From NCBI GenBank assembly GCA_902362365.1, contig CABIVQ010000007.1, positions 11,541-75,540 of the forward strand: a stretch of DNA of 64,000 bases, given 5' to 3'. The translations under genes were made by a program, and so were the position numbers. Of this stretch, positions 8,829 through 18,512 are shown piece by piece. The stretch's first letter is position 1; each line of letters opens with the position of its first letter. The notes beneath the pieces were generated by a model that had not been told where the DNA came from, did not search any database, and worked only from the letters and a program-made list of their open reading frames with translations. The DNA comes from Clostridiaceae bacterium. GTDB taxonomy: Bacteria > Bacillota > Clostridia > Peptostreptococcales > Peptostreptococcaceae.

Positions 8829-10736
8829 ATGAATATAGAAACATTTGAAAAGTTACAATTAAAAGAGGTAAAGGAATTAATAAAAAATCACTGTGTAAGT
8901 TCGCTAGGAAAAGAACTTATAGATAAGATAAACCCAAGTGGTAATTATAAAATAGTAAAAAGAAGATTAGACGAAAATAAAGAAGCAAAGAAAGTTTTAG
9001 AAAATAGTAACCATATACCATTAGAAGGATTATTTAATATAAATCCAACTATTGATAAGATTGAAAAAGGTATGATTCTATCACCAAGCGAGCTTATAAA
9101 TGTTGAAGATTTTTTAAGAGGTTGTAGAAAAATAAAATCTTTTATGATAGATAAAGAGTTTTATTCACCAACACTAAGTTCATATGCACTTAATATAACA
9201 GAATGTGTAAATATAGAAGAAGAAATTAAGTACTGTATAAAAGGTAATAAAGTAGATTCACAAGCTAGTAAAGAGCTTAAGAAAATTAGAAGAAGTATAG
9301 AAATAACAGAAGGAAGAATTAAAGATAGGTTAAATAAATTTTTAACTTCAAGCACCAACAAAAAATATATTCAAGAAGCTATAATAAGTAAGAGAGATGA
9401 GAGATACGTTATACCTATTAAGGCTTCTTATAAAAATGAAGTAGATGGTGCAGTTTTAGATACATCTTCTAAAGGAACTACTGTATTTATAGAGCCAAGC
9501 AGTGTTTCTAAATATAGTTTAGAACTAATTTCGCTAAAATCAGAAGAATCTATAGAAGAATATAAGATATTATCATATTTAACAGAGCTAATATATAATC
9601 AAATACAAAATATAAAGCTAAATATGGAAATAATATCTGAATATGATATGGTATTTGCAAAAGCAAAATACAGCCAAGCAACTAATTCTATTACACCAAA
9701 CTTAAATGATCATGGATTTATAAAAATAGTTAATGGAAAGCATCCACTTTTAAAGGGAAATGTAGTCCCACTTAACTTTGAAATAGGCAAAGATTATAGA
9801 AGTTTAATAATTACTGGGCCAAATGCAGGTGGAAAAACAGTTACTTTAAAAACTGTTGGTATATTAACACTTATGACACAATGTGGTTTTGATATATGTG
9901 CAGATGAAGAAAGTAGTATAAGTGTATTTGAAAAAGTGTTTGTAGATATTGGTGATAACCAAAGTATAGAAAATGCTTTAAGTACATTTTCGTCTCATAT
10001 AAAAAATATAGCTAACATTATGAAAAACTCTAATAATAAGACTTTAGTTTTATTTGATGAAATAGGTTCTGGAACTGAACCAAATGAAGGAGCTAGTCTT
10101 GCTATTGCAATACTTGAAGAATTTTATCAAATGGGATGTATAGTAGTAGCATCAACTCATTATGGAGAAATAAAGAAGTTTGCAACTAATCACCCTCATT
10201 TTGAAAATGCAGGTATGATGTTTGATAAAGAAACTTTAGAGCCTATGTATAAGCTTACAATAGGAAAATCAGAAGATAGTAATGCATTATTTATATCTAA
10301 GAAAATGGGAATAAAAGATAAGGTATTAAGTAGAGCTAAAAGTTATATTAACGAAAAAAATTATAACTTTGACTTAGTAAATGAATCTAAAATAGCTATT
10401 AAACCTATGGAAAAAGTAGAAGTGGTTAAAGAAGTACCAAACTTTGATATAGGTGATAAGGTAAAATTACTAGATTATGATGACTTCGGAATAGTTTATA
10501 AACCTATTGATAAATTTAATAATGTATCAGTATTATACAAGGATGAGTTTATAGATGTAAATGTAAGAAGAATAACTATTACTTTAAAAGCTAAAGATTT
10601 ATATCCAGATGGATATGATTTAAATACTTTATTTGTAAGTTACGGAGAAAGAAAGTTAGAAAAAGATATTTCAAGAGGGTCTAAGAAGGCTTTAAAAAAG
10701 ATTCAAAAAGAAATAAGAAACAATAAAAGAAATTAA
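8829..10736 (+). CDS. MutS2-like ATPase without Smr domain
   Basis: A 635-residue protein with MutS2 layout: N-terminal core/lever helices, a clamp-like coiled region, and an ABC-type ATPase with Walker A GPNAGGKT (330-337), the D-loop region and Walker B LVLFDE (406-411) followed by GSGTEP and the STHYGEIKKFA switch. Full MutS2 proteins are about 780-790 residues and end in a Smr nuclease domain. Here the C-terminus is a short KOW-like beta segment and a basic tail, so the Smr domain is absent. It is probably a MutS2 paralogue acting on branched DNA or on collided ribosomes. GGAG precedes the start. Confidence 0.8.
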   Translation: MNIETFEKLQLKEVKELIKNHCVSSLGKELIDKINPSGNYKIVKRRLDENKEAKKVLENSNHIPLEGLFNINPTIDKIEKGMILSPSELINVEDFLRGCRKIKSFMIDKEFYSPTLSSYALNITECVNIEEEIKYCIKGNKVDSQASKELKKIRRSIEITEGRIKDRLNKFLTSSTNKKYIQEAIISKRDERYVIPIKASYKNEVDGAVLDTSSKGTTVFIEPSSVSKYSLELISLKSEESIEEYKILSYLTELIYNQIQNIKLNMEIISEYDMVFAKAKYSQATNSITPNLNDHGFIKIVNGKHPLLKGNVVPLNFEIGKDYRSLIITGPNAGGKTVTLKTVGILTLMTQCGFDICADEESSISVFEKVFVDIGDNQSIENALSTFSSHIKNIANIMKNSNNKTLVLFDEIGSGTEPNEGASLAIAILEEFYQMGCIVVASTHYGEIKKFATNHPHFENAGMMFDKETLEPMYKLTIGKSEDSNALFISKKMGIKDKVLSRAKSYINEKNYNFDLVNESKIAIKPMEKVEVVKEVPNFDIGDKVKLLDYDDFGIVYKPIDKFNNVSVLYKDEFIDVNVRRITITLKAKDLYPDGYDLNTLFVSYGERKLEKDISRGSKKALKKIQKEIRNNKRN

Positions 10737-10750
10737 TTTATAATTTATAG

Positions 10751-10788
10751 AAGGTTATTTGTAATAAAAATTTATTATGAATAGCCTT
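10751..10788 (+). terminator. Terminator of the MutS2-like gene
   Basis: AAGGTTATT (10751-10759) pairs with AATAGCCTT (10780-10788) with one G-T pair; the inner TAATA/TATTA extends the stem. ATTATTTT follows. Confidence 0.7.
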
Positions 10789-10918
10789 ATTATTTTGCTA
10801 ATAAAAAAGTAGATATAAATCAGAAAATATGGAGTGTTATCTTTACCAGGCTTAATAAGATATATTTATTCATATTATTAGAATATAATATATTTATAAT
10901 TAATAAAATTTAACACTA

Positions 10919-11352
10919 CTATTCATATATAGATTGTAAAATCAGTAATGTAATATTTCCTTGTTGATAATTTGCACATGTATCTATAAAATTACTTACT
11001 TTACTTTTATCATGTATGTATGCTTCCAAGTTACTTAAAGTCAATGCATAGTAAGATAATGAATTTAATAATATTGAGTATCCATTTTTCAGTTCTGCAT
11101 TAGATTCAGTTGTATATAATGATGATACTTTTTTGTTCGTTCTCCTAATATAGATTCTGAAAATTTTATATCTTTTTCTAGAGCATTAATATCAAGCTTT
11201 TCATCTCCAATTACTTTCTTTACAATTATATTAATGTTATTATTGACAAGTTCTATGTCTTTTATGGTTTGTTTGATATCGTTAGTATCTGCAAAAGAGA
11301 TATTTGTGAAGAATAACAAAAAGCAGATAAGTGATATAATAGTTTTTTTCAT
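10919..11352 (-). pseudogene. Frameshifted gene for a small secreted protein
   Basis: The gene starts at 11352 with AGAAGG upstream and encodes a clear signal peptide (MKKTIISLICFLLFFTNISFA) and a helical region. The frame ends early at 11089, but the next frame continues without a stop to 10919 with a credible sequence (AELKNGYSILLNSLSYYALT and beyond). Adding one A to the A6 run at 11129-11134 (T6 on the plus strand) joins both parts into one protein of about 144 residues. Cause may be a real mutation, slippage variation or a read error. Function is unknown. Confidence 0.65.
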
Positions 11353-11634
11353 TTTTACCTTCTAAAATATATTATTTAAAATTAGTATATTCTTAATATA
11401 AAATGCTATTCATTGTCGGATTAATTTATTATAAGATATAAAGAAATAACATATGAGAAATATTGAATAGACTAAAAAGGAAATATAAATATTTGTATTT
11501 CCTTTTTTTATGCTTAAATAAAGTATATTAGGCAAATATATTTATATATCTTTAAAAAATGAAAGTAAAACTTGATTAATATTAATTATCTTAGGGTATT
11601 AGAAAAGTTATATTAAAATGGAAGGAATTATAGC

Positions 11635-12693
11635 ATGAAAAGATTATTTAAATTATTGAATTTATCAATTTGTATAGCAATGATAAGTATTTTCTTTGTA
11701 GGATGTAATAAAAATAATTACTCTGAAGAAATTAACTTTTTTAACTATGGAGAAAATATAGACGATGAAACTGTAAAAGAATTTGAGAAAGAATATGGTA
11801 TAAAAGTTAATATTGAAACATTTGATGATATGGAAGCAATGTATCAAAAAGTTAAGGGTGGCGGTGTAAAGTATGATGTTGTTTTAGTATCAGATGCTTT
11901 TATGCCAAGAATGATTAATAATAACCTTATACAAGAATTAAACAAAGATAATATACCTAACATATCTCAAATGGATGAAGAGTACTTAAACTTAGATATA
12001 GATCCAGGGAATAAGTATTCAGTTCCTTATATGTTTGGAACAGTTGGACTTATCTATAATAAAGATGTAATAGAAGAGAAAGTAGATAGTTGGGATATAC
12101 TATGGAATGAAAAATATAAAAATCAAATTTTTATGTTTGATACATATAGAGATACATTAGGAGTAGCTTTAAAGAAGCTAGGATATTCTTTAAATTCAAC
12201 CAATGAAAAAGAAATAAAAGAAGCTGAAGAATTACTACTAAAGCAAAGAAAATTAGTAGACCCAATATATGGAGTTGATAATGGAACTGTAATGATTCCA
12301 GCAGGAGAATCAGATATAAATATGATTTGGTCTGGAGAAGGTTTAAACCTTCAAGATGAATATCCTAATTTAGAGTATGTAGTGCCTAAAGAAGGAGCAA
12401 ACTTCTGGATTGATAGTTTATGTATACCATCTAATGCTACAAATGTAGAAGGTGCAGAAAAGTTTATCAACTTTGTAAGTGATAAAGAAAGTGCGCTAAG
12501 AATAGCTGATGAAATTGGATATACAACTCCAAATAAAGAAGCTAGATTAGAACAACCAGAAGAAGTTAGAAATAATCCTAATGCATATATGACTAAGGAA
12601 ATTATGGATAGATGTGAAATTTATGTGGATTTACCTAAGGATGTTAAAAGATTATATGATGATGCATGGGTAAATATAAAATCAAATAATTAA
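11635..12693 (+). CDS. PotD-like extracellular solute-binding lipoprotein
   Basis: A 352-residue lipoprotein with a lipobox FFVGC (C24). The mature part follows the spermidine/putrescine-binding PotD family: an N-terminal INFFNYGENIDDETVKEF strand, KGGGVKYDVVLVSD, the PYMFGTVGLIYNKD hinge and the IDSLCIPSNATNVEGAEKFINF domain. Normally PotD is encoded last in a potABCD operon, but no permease or ATPase gene lies nearby here, so this is an orphan binding protein or it works with a distant transporter. Ligand is inferred as polyamine-like. Confidence 0.85.
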   Translation: MKRLFKLLNLSICIAMISIFFVGCNKNNYSEEINFFNYGENIDDETVKEFEKEYGIKVNIETFDDMEAMYQKVKGGGVKYDVVLVSDAFMPRMINNNLIQELNKDNIPNISQMDEEYLNLDIDPGNKYSVPYMFGTVGLIYNKDVIEEKVDSWDILWNEKYKNQIFMFDTYRDTLGVALKKLGYSLNSTNEKEIKEAEELLLKQRKLVDPIYGVDNGTVMIPAGESDINMIWSGEGLNLQDEYPNLEYVVPKEGANFWIDSLCIPSNATNVEGAEKFINFVSDKESALRIADEIGYTTPNKEARLEQPEEVRNNPNAYMTKEIMDRCEIYVDLPKDVKRLYDDAWVNIKSNN

Positions 12694-12726
12694 TATTTTA
12701 TTTATTATAAAAATATATTGAATGAA

Positions 12727-12757
12727 AATGTCTTAAGAGATTGGTCTTAAGGCATTT
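12727..12757 (+). terminator. Terminator of the PotD-like gene
   Basis: AATGTCTTAAG and CTTAAGGCATT form a stem with one G-T pair and an 8-base loop, followed by TTTTTT. Confidence 0.85.
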
Positions 12758-12879
12758 TTTATGTATAAAGTAAGAAGACTTTTTATATATAAATTTTCTT
12801 ATTTGTCTAAGTTTAATATTAAGAATGATAAAATATTTCTATTGGAAAAATAAACTAATTTTAGAATGGGGGATAAATT

Positions 12880-13761
12880 ATGGGGAAAATCAAATTATAT
12901 AAAAGTTTAAATGAAGAAGAAAAGAAAAGTGTATATGAATTTATGAAGTTAGAAACAGATTACATAAATTCTTTTGAGCAAATAAATAAGTTATATGATG
13001 TCAAAATATATGATTATGGGAATGGAGCTTTATTCTACTTTATAGATGATAAGGTGGTAGCAAATTTATGTCTAGTTCTTGAAGTAGCAGAAGTATTAAA
13101 GACAGCATATATCCATAAAATCGTTATAAATAAAGAAGTAGAAAATATAAATAAAATCTTAGAAGAACTTATACAGAAAGCAATTATAATAGCAAAAGAC
13201 TACAAAGTGAATAAAATTAAATTAGGATTAGATGAAAAGACTTTTAGTCACTTAAAAAGATATGGCTTTGACTACGAATATAGGTCAATTGAAATGAAAT
13301 TAGAAGAACCAATAAAAAAATATGAAACACTAAATCTAAAAGAACTAAGTGTTTCTAATAAAGAAAGATATGTTGAAGTATACAATGAGTCTTTTAGTGA
13401 TATGTCACATGGTACCTTTATTGAAATAGAAGATGTTAATAAGCTTTTAACAAAGGATAAAGATAAAAATAAAGAAATATATTCATTTATTGTATGTGAT
13501 AATAATACAGAAATAGGATTTATGGAAATTACTATTGAAAACAATAAGGGGAAATTTGATATAGGTTTAATGAAAGAGTATAGAGGTAAAGGGTATGGAA
13601 ATAGGTTATTGGAAAGCGCTATACAGTTTTTAGTAGATAAGAAAGTAGATGAAATATCGTTAATTGTTATAGAGGAAAACAGAGTGGCACATGAAATGTA
13701 TAAAAAAAGAGGATTCAAGGAAAGTTTTGTAATTAGTTATTGGTCAAATATTATAGATTAA
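12880..13761 (+). CDS. GNAT family N-acetyltransferase with two-domain layout
   Basis: A 293-residue protein. The C-terminal half (about 150-293) is a GNAT domain with the acetyl-CoA loop YRGKGYGNRLL near residue 230 and the terminal ENRVAHEMYKKRGF motif. The N-terminal half has a weaker GNAT-like pattern (AYIHKIVINKEV, then LKRYGFDYEYRS), suggesting a duplicated, degenerate first domain. GGGGG precedes the ATG. The substrate is unknown. It stands alone between two terminators. Confidence 0.8.
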   Translation: MGKIKLYKSLNEEEKKSVYEFMKLETDYINSFEQINKLYDVKIYDYGNGALFYFIDDKVVANLCLVLEVAEVLKTAYIHKIVINKEVENINKILEELIQKAIIIAKDYKVNKIKLGLDEKTFSHLKRYGFDYEYRSIEMKLEEPIKKYETLNLKELSVSNKERYVEVYNESFSDMSHGTFIEIEDVNKLLTKDKDKNKEIYSFIVCDNNTEIGFMEITIENNKGKFDIGLMKEYRGKGYGNRLLESAIQFLVDKKVDEISLIVIEENRVAHEMYKKRGFKESFVISYWSNIID

Positions 13762-13790
13762 AAGATCTCTAATAGAGCCTAATTTTAAAA

Positions 13791-13812
13791 AGACCTATAT
13801 TCTTATAGGTCT
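13791..13812 (+). terminator. Terminator of the GNAT gene
   Basis: AGACCTATA (13791-13799) pairs perfectly with TATAGGTCT (13804-13812) across a 4-base loop, followed by CTTTT. Confidence 0.85.
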
Positions 13813-13907
13813 CTTTTAGTGTAAAATAAAAAGTTTAAAATAAATGTTAGAAAATATAAATACAGTACGAATGTTTATGTGTAAGGGCTTTTACAAGGAG
13901 GTACACA

Positions 13908-14429
13908 TTGGAAGATAAGATTATAATCAAATATATAAAAAAGAAAAAAGAAGAAGGTCTAAGATTGTTAATAGAAGCTTACGGTGATTACATAAATACC
14001 ATAGTAAAAAATAATCTTAAGGATTTAAGTTATTATCAAGAAGAATGTATTAATGATATACTTTTATCCATTTGGAATAACATAGATAGCTATGATAAAG
14101 ATAAAAATACTTTGAAAAATTGGATAGGAGTTATATCTAAATACAAAACAATTGATTATAAAAGAAAATACTTAAAGTATAACTTAGAGGAAAACATAAA
14201 TGAAGACATTACAATTATAGATAAAAATCTACTAAAAAAAGAAATTGAAGAAGAAATAGATGAAATACTTAGTAATTTAAAAGAGCAAGATAAAAATCTT
14301 TTTAAGATGTACTACATTGAAGAATTAGAAATAGAAGATATATCTAAAAAGATGAATATAAAGCCTTTTAATATTTATAGTAGATTGTCTAGAGGTAAGA
14401 AGAAATTAAGAGAATTATATAAAAGATAA
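13908..14429 (+). CDS. ECF-type RNA polymerase sigma factor
   Basis: A 173-residue sigma-70 family protein starting at TTG with AAGGAGGT 6 bases upstream. Region 2 is at residues 20-80 (YQEECINDILLSIWNNIDSYD, then LKNWIGVISKYKTIDYKRK) and region 4 is at residues 115-170 (LKEQDKNLFKMYYIEELEIEDIS, then SRGKKKLREL). The gene is followed after 9 bases by a DUF4179 membrane protein gene whose ribosome binding site overlaps its stop codon, the usual arrangement of sigma factor and cognate anti-sigma factor. Confidence 0.9.
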   Translation: MEDKIIIKYIKKKKEEGLRLLIEAYGDYINTIVKNNLKDLSYYQEECINDILLSIWNNIDSYDKDKNTLKNWIGVISKYKTIDYKRKYLKYNLEENINEDITIIDKNLLKKEIEEEIDEILSNLKEQDKNLFKMYYIEELEIEDISKKMNIKPFNIYSRLSRGKKKLRELYKR

Positions 14430-14438
14430 GGAGGATAT

Positions 14439-15620
14439 ATGAAGAATAAATATGATCTTTTCAATGATATGAGTATAAATGATGATTATGAAATACATAA
14501 ACTATCACAAGATGAAAAAAATAAGTTATTTGATAATTTAGTTAAAGATATAAATAAAGATAAAAAAGATAATAAAAATACTTATAGAAAGGTGGTTATA
14601 GCATCGTTACTTTGTTTATCCATTTCTACAGCTTTGCTTAGCAATGATAATGTTTTAGCACTGGTTCAAAATATAGGTAAGCAGATAGAAAGTTTTTTAG
14701 GAAAAAAAGAAGATGAGTATAATGGATATAAGGTAGAAGTTAATCAAAGTTGTGAGGATAAGAGGATTAAGGTTAGTTTATTAGAAGTATTATTAGATGA
14801 TGAAAATTTATTATTAAGCATGAATATAGATACTTCTAATTTTGATGAAAGTAAGTTGAAAAAAGGTTTATTCTTAACTAATAATTACTACTTACCAGAA
14901 GCTACTGTGTATATTGATGGAAAGAAGTTTGTAGAAACTGGTGGAGCAACGAGATATGAAAGAAAAGAAAATAATAGTCAAAACTTCTTAACTTCATTAA
15001 GCTTGGAAAATATAGATACTAATAATGATGGAAGATCTGATATAAATAATTATCATATACTTGATAATTTAGATCCAAATAAAGATTATGATGTTAAAGT
15101 TGTTTTTGATGAAGTTGGTGTTCAAAAATATGGGCTTATTCCAAGGGTTATAAATGATCAGTTTGAATTTATAAAAGGGAATTGGGAGTTTAATTTCACT
15201 GTTAATGGAAAGAAGATTATGGGTGAAACTAAGGTTTTTGATATAAATAAAGAAATAAGTATAGATGATGAAGATTTTAAAGCTTTAATTAATATTGAAC
15301 AATTAAGAGTATCTCCGATTTCAGTAAAATTAAGCTACACAAGCAAAATTGGTGAGGGATATAGCTTTGAAAATAGAGATATAAAAATTGAGTTATTAGA
15401 TCAAAATGGAGAAAGTATCAATGTTGGTGGATCTGGTAGGTATAATGAAGATGAAACTTATATGGAAAATATATTTGAAGGAAATCTAGAAGATAATCAA
15501 AAGCTAAAGAGTATAAAGATTTTACCTTATCAATATTATATGGAGAAAAATTCTGATAATCCTAAATATCACCATAAAATAGACTATGAAGATAAGGCTA
15601 TAATAATTGATTTAGATTAA
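14439..15620 (+). CDS. DUF4179 membrane protein, probable anti-sigma factor
   Basis: A 393-residue protein with a cytoplasmic N-terminus of about 48 residues, one transmembrane helix (VVIASLLCLSISTALLS, residues about 49-66) and an extracellular DUF4179 domain plus C-terminal beta-rich domain. This topology fits anti-sigma factors that hold an ECF sigma factor at the membrane. The N-terminal segment rich in acidic and amide residues would bind the sigma factor encoded just upstream. What signal the extracellular part senses is unknown. Confidence 0.8.
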   Translation: MKNKYDLFNDMSINDDYEIHKLSQDEKNKLFDNLVKDINKDKKDNKNTYRKVVIASLLCLSISTALLSNDNVLALVQNIGKQIESFLGKKEDEYNGYKVEVNQSCEDKRIKVSLLEVLLDDENLLLSMNIDTSNFDESKLKKGLFLTNNYYLPEATVYIDGKKFVETGGATRYERKENNSQNFLTSLSLENIDTNNDGRSDINNYHILDNLDPNKDYDVKVVFDEVGVQKYGLIPRVINDQFEFIKGNWEFNFTVNGKKIMGETKVFDINKEISIDDEDFKALINIEQLRVSPISVKLSYTSKIGEGYSFENRDIKIELLDQNGESINVGGSGRYNEDETYMENIFEGNLEDNQKLKSIKILPYQYYMEKNSDNPKYHHKIDYEDKAIIIDLD

Positions 15621-15651
15621 GATAAATAGAATTTAAAGTTGGAGGGAACAA

Positions 15652-16128
15652 ATGAGTGAAGTAAAAATTACTAAGAATAACAATAGTATTAATAAGATAA
15701 ATATTTTTAAATGTATTGGGAATTTAATTTTTTTAGTTTATATAGTAGCTGTATTATCAATAACGGGTGTATTATATATAAAACCTAGCGATTTTACATA
15801 TATGCATATGTCACCTAATTTAGTTCCACTTGTAAATACAATAAGTGACTTTATGGGTAATCCACAAAGTGTACTAAGACAAGTTATACTAAATATTATA
15901 TTTTTTATGCCATTTGGTTTTTTATACACTATGCTATATTTGAAAAAGGATAAAAAACTTTTAAAAGTACTTGTTATAGCATTAGTGTTTTCAACATGTA
16001 TAGAGACTTTACAGTTTTTTGTTGGAAGATTTATGGATGTTGATGATATAATATGGAATACTTCTGGGGCTATAATAGGAAGTATTATATATTTTTTAAT
16101 TAATAATTTGATATGTAAGATAAAATAA
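15652..16128 (+). CDS. VanZ family membrane protein
   Basis: A 158-residue protein with four or five transmembrane helices and the VanZ signature: PFGFLYTML in the middle, then CIETLQFFVGRFMDVDDI and a final NTSGAIIGSI helix. VanZ proteins are linked to low-level teicoplanin and lipoglycopeptide tolerance, but most have no known role. The gene follows the DUF4179 gene by 31 bases with GGAGGG upstream, so it is probably part of the sigma factor operon. Confidence 0.85.
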   Translation: MSEVKITKNNNSINKINIFKCIGNLIFLVYIVAVLSITGVLYIKPSDFTYMHMSPNLVPLVNTISDFMGNPQSVLRQVILNIIFFMPFGFLYTMLYLKKDKKLLKVLVIALVFSTCIETLQFFVGRFMDVDDIIWNTSGAIIGSIIYFLINNLICKIK

Positions 16129-16222
16129 GAGATGTAATATAAAGCTAAAAATATGAAGTTTTGATATAGCTATTTGAGGTGAGCAAATTATTCAATAAGT
16201 TTTATATTGTAAGAAAGTTTGT

Positions 16223-16244
16223 AGTTGTTATATAGTGCGAAGTA
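16223..16244 (+). promoter_or_regulatory. Promoter-like motif, copy a
   Basis: AGTTGTTATATAGTGCGAAG matches the recurrent motif of this window (consensus CAATTGTTATATAATGCGAA). Upstream, AAATTATTCAATAAG is shared with the copy at 40391. It is followed at once by a terminator-like hairpin (16245-16281), so any transcript would be only about 40-50 bases. Confidence 0.5.
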
Positions 16245-16281
16245 AAAAATCCATACAACATAAGATACTAGATGGATTTTT
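16245..16281 (+). terminator. Hairpin immediately after promoter-like motif a
   Basis: AAAAATCCAT (16245-16254) pairs perfectly with ATGGATTTTT (16272-16281). It directly follows the motif at 16223-16244. Confidence 0.6.
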
Positions 16282-16292
16282 AGTATTAAAAA

Positions 16293-16337
16293 AGTGATGA
16301 TTCTTAGATTAAAATATAAATACTAAGAATCATCACT
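16293..16337. terminator. Bidirectional terminator before the aminotransferase gene end
   Basis: A perfect 15-bp stem (AGTGATGATTCTTAG at 16293-16307 with its complement at 16323-16337) has T-rich sequence on both sides. It serves the aminotransferase gene on the minus strand and the plus-strand side. Confidence 0.85.
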
Positions 16338-16357
16338 TATTTTTATATATTAAATAT

Positions 16358-17554
16358 TTATTTTTTATTTAACTTTAAATAAGTCTCAAGTCCTTCTTTA
16401 AGTAAACGTGCAGCTTTTGATAAGTCATCAGAATTAAGAACATATGCAAGTCTTATTTCATCAACACCAAGTCCAGGTGTCATATAAAATCCTTCTGCAG
16501 GGCATGGCATTACAGTTTCTCCATCTATATCAAAATCACTTAAAAGCCATTTAGTAAAATGATCTGCATTTTCAACAGGAAGCTTTGCAACTATATAAAA
16601 AGCACCAGTTGGTTTTTCACATATAACACCAGGAACTTTTATAAGCTCATCATACAATACATCTCTTCTTTTTCTATATTCTTCATTAACATCTTTAAGA
16701 TAAGAATTATCAGTATTATAAAGCTCTATTGCTCCTAGTTGCTCTAGCGTTGGAACAGATAATCTTGCTTGGCATAATTTAAGTATAGCTTTGATATAAT
16801 CTTTACTTTTAGAAGCAACACAACCTATTCTAGCACCACAAGCACTATAACGTTTAGAAACGCTATCAACTATTATTACCCTATCTTTAACTTTTTCAAT
16901 ATTTCCTAAACTAGTATACTCACCTTCGTAAATAAACTCTCTATAAACTTCATCTGCTATTATCCATAGATTATGCTCTATTGCAATGTCTGCTAGCATA
17001 TTTATTTCTTCTTTAGTATAAACAACACCAGTTGGATTACCTGGATTAGAGAATAATATTGCTTTAGTTTTATTATCTATTTTAGAAACTATTTCTTCTT
17101 TATTTGGTAAATGGAATCCATTTTCTGCAAGAGTAGTTATAGGATTTATATTAACACCAACTGACTTTGAGAAATTATAGTAGTTTGAATAAAAAGGCTC
17201 TGGTACTAAGATATTGTCACCATCATCACATATTGTAAGCATTGTAAAAAGTAAAGCCTCACTACCACCATTAGTTATAATTATTTCATCATTATCAAAT
17301 TGAATATTATAGTCTTCATAATATTTTTTTATAGATTCTATAAGTTCTGGCAAACCTTCAGATAAAGAATACTCTAAAATTTCTCCTTTAAATTCTCTTA
17401 TAGCTTTATAAAAACCTTTAGGAGTTTTAATATCTGGTTGTCCTATATTTAGATGGTAAACTTTTTTACCACTTTTTTTAGCTTTAGCTGAAAGTGTTAA
17501 TAGTTCCATAATAGTTGAAGTTGGAACTGACTTTATTCTTTTTGATAAATTCAT
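16358..17554 (-). CDS. PLP-dependent aminotransferase (class I/II, aspartate-type)
   Basis: A 398-residue fold-type I aminotransferase. Recognisable parts are the N-terminal SGKKVYHLNIGQPDIKTP, ITNGGSEALLF, the SNPGNPTGVVYTKEE and ADEVYREFIYEG segments, the PLP-lysine motif SVSKRYSACGARIGC and the C-terminal RLAYVLNSDDL arginine motif. The S-K-R-Y-S-A-C-G-A-R-I-G form is typical of clostridial pyridoxal-phosphate aminotransferases annotated as aspartate aminotransferase. GGAGG precedes the start. It is a single-gene unit divergent from the sulfurtransferase. Confidence 0.9.
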   Translation of the reverse strand: MNLSKRIKSVPTSTIMELLTLSAKAKKSGKKVYHLNIGQPDIKTPKGFYKAIREFKGEILEYSLSEGLPELIESIKKYYEDYNIQFDNDEIIITNGGSEALLFTMLTICDDGDNILVPEPFYSNYYNFSKSVGVNINPITTLAENGFHLPNKEEIVSKIDNKTKAILFSNPGNPTGVVYTKEEINMLADIAIEHNLWIIADEVYREFIYEGEYTSLGNIEKVKDRVIIVDSVSKRYSACGARIGCVASKSKDYIKAILKLCQARLSVPTLEQLGAIELYNTDNSYLKDVNEEYRKRRDVLYDELIKVPGVICEKPTGAFYIVAKLPVENADHFTKWLLSDFDIDGETVMPCPAEGFYMTPGLGVDEIRLAYVLNSDDLSKAARLLKEGLETYLKLNKK

Positions 17555-17665
17555 TATGATGTCCTCCTAAATATATAGCGTATTAATTTTAGAATCTCCA
17601 TATCAAAAGTATAGTATGTTAAAAAAGGTGAAAAATAATAAAAATACATATTTAGGAGCAAAATT

Positions 17666-18502
17666 ATGAGTAATTTAGTAAATGTGAAATGGTTAATAGA
17701 TAATTTAAATAATGAAAAATTAGTTATAGTTGATTGCAGATTTAATTTGATGGATAAAGAATATGGTAAAAGAAGTTATGAAGAAGGTCATATAAAGGGT
17801 GCTAAAAGAGTTGATATAGAAAGAGAGTTATCAAGTGTTGTTAAAGTTCACGGCGGAAGACATCCAATACCTTCAACTAATGAATTAAAAAATACTTTTG
17901 AGAATATTGGAATTAGTGATGATTCTATAGTCATATCTTATGATGAAGGTGACTTAGCAGGTGCATCAAGATTATGGTGGATTTTAAAATACTTAGGACA
18001 TGACAAAGTATACGTACTTGATGGAGGATTAGAAGCTTACAAAGAAGCAGGTGGAGAAATATCTACTGAAAATACTAAATCAACAAAAGGAAATTTAAAT
18101 ATTAATGTTAAGGAAAATATGAAAGTAGATATGGAGTATGTTAAAGAAAGAATTAATAACGAAAAAATTGCACTTGTAGATTCTAGAGAATATCAAAGAT
18201 ACATAGGTGAATTTGAGCCAGTAGATAAAAAGGCAGGTCATATACCTGGTGCATTAAACTTCTTTTGGATGGATATACTAAAAAAAGTAGACGGCAAATA
18301 CTATTTAAAATCATTAAAAGAACTTAAAAAACAATTTTCTAACTTAAAGAACTACGATGAAGTTATAGTTTATTGTGGTTCTGGTATAACTGCATGTCCT
18401 AATAGTTTAGCGATTAGTGAAGCTGGAATTAACCACAAATTATATGCAGGGAGCTTTAGTGATTGGATAAGTTACGATGAAAATGAAGTAAATATTAAGT
18501 AA
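17666..18502 (+). CDS. Thiosulfate/3-mercaptopyruvate sulfurtransferase (tandem rhodanese)
   Basis: A 278-residue protein with two rhodanese domains. The N-terminal inactive one holds DCRFNLMDKEYGKRSYEEGHI. The C-terminal active one has the DSREYQRYIGE motif and the catalytic cysteine in VIVYCGSGITACP near residue 239. The CGSGITAC loop resembles those of thiosulfate sulfurtransferases rather than strict mercaptopyruvate enzymes, but the donor is not certain. AGGAG precedes the ATG. Confidence 0.88.
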   Translation: MSNLVNVKWLIDNLNNEKLVIVDCRFNLMDKEYGKRSYEEGHIKGAKRVDIERELSSVVKVHGGRHPIPSTNELKNTFENIGISDDSIVISYDEGDLAGASRLWWILKYLGHDKVYVLDGGLEAYKEAGGEISTENTKSTKGNLNINVKENMKVDMEYVKERINNEKIALVDSREYQRYIGEFEPVDKKAGHIPGALNFFWMDILKKVDGKYYLKSLKELKKQFSNLKNYDEVIVYCGSGITACPNSLAISEAGINHKLYAGSFSDWISYDENEVNIK

Positions 18503-18512
18503 ACCTTCCTCT

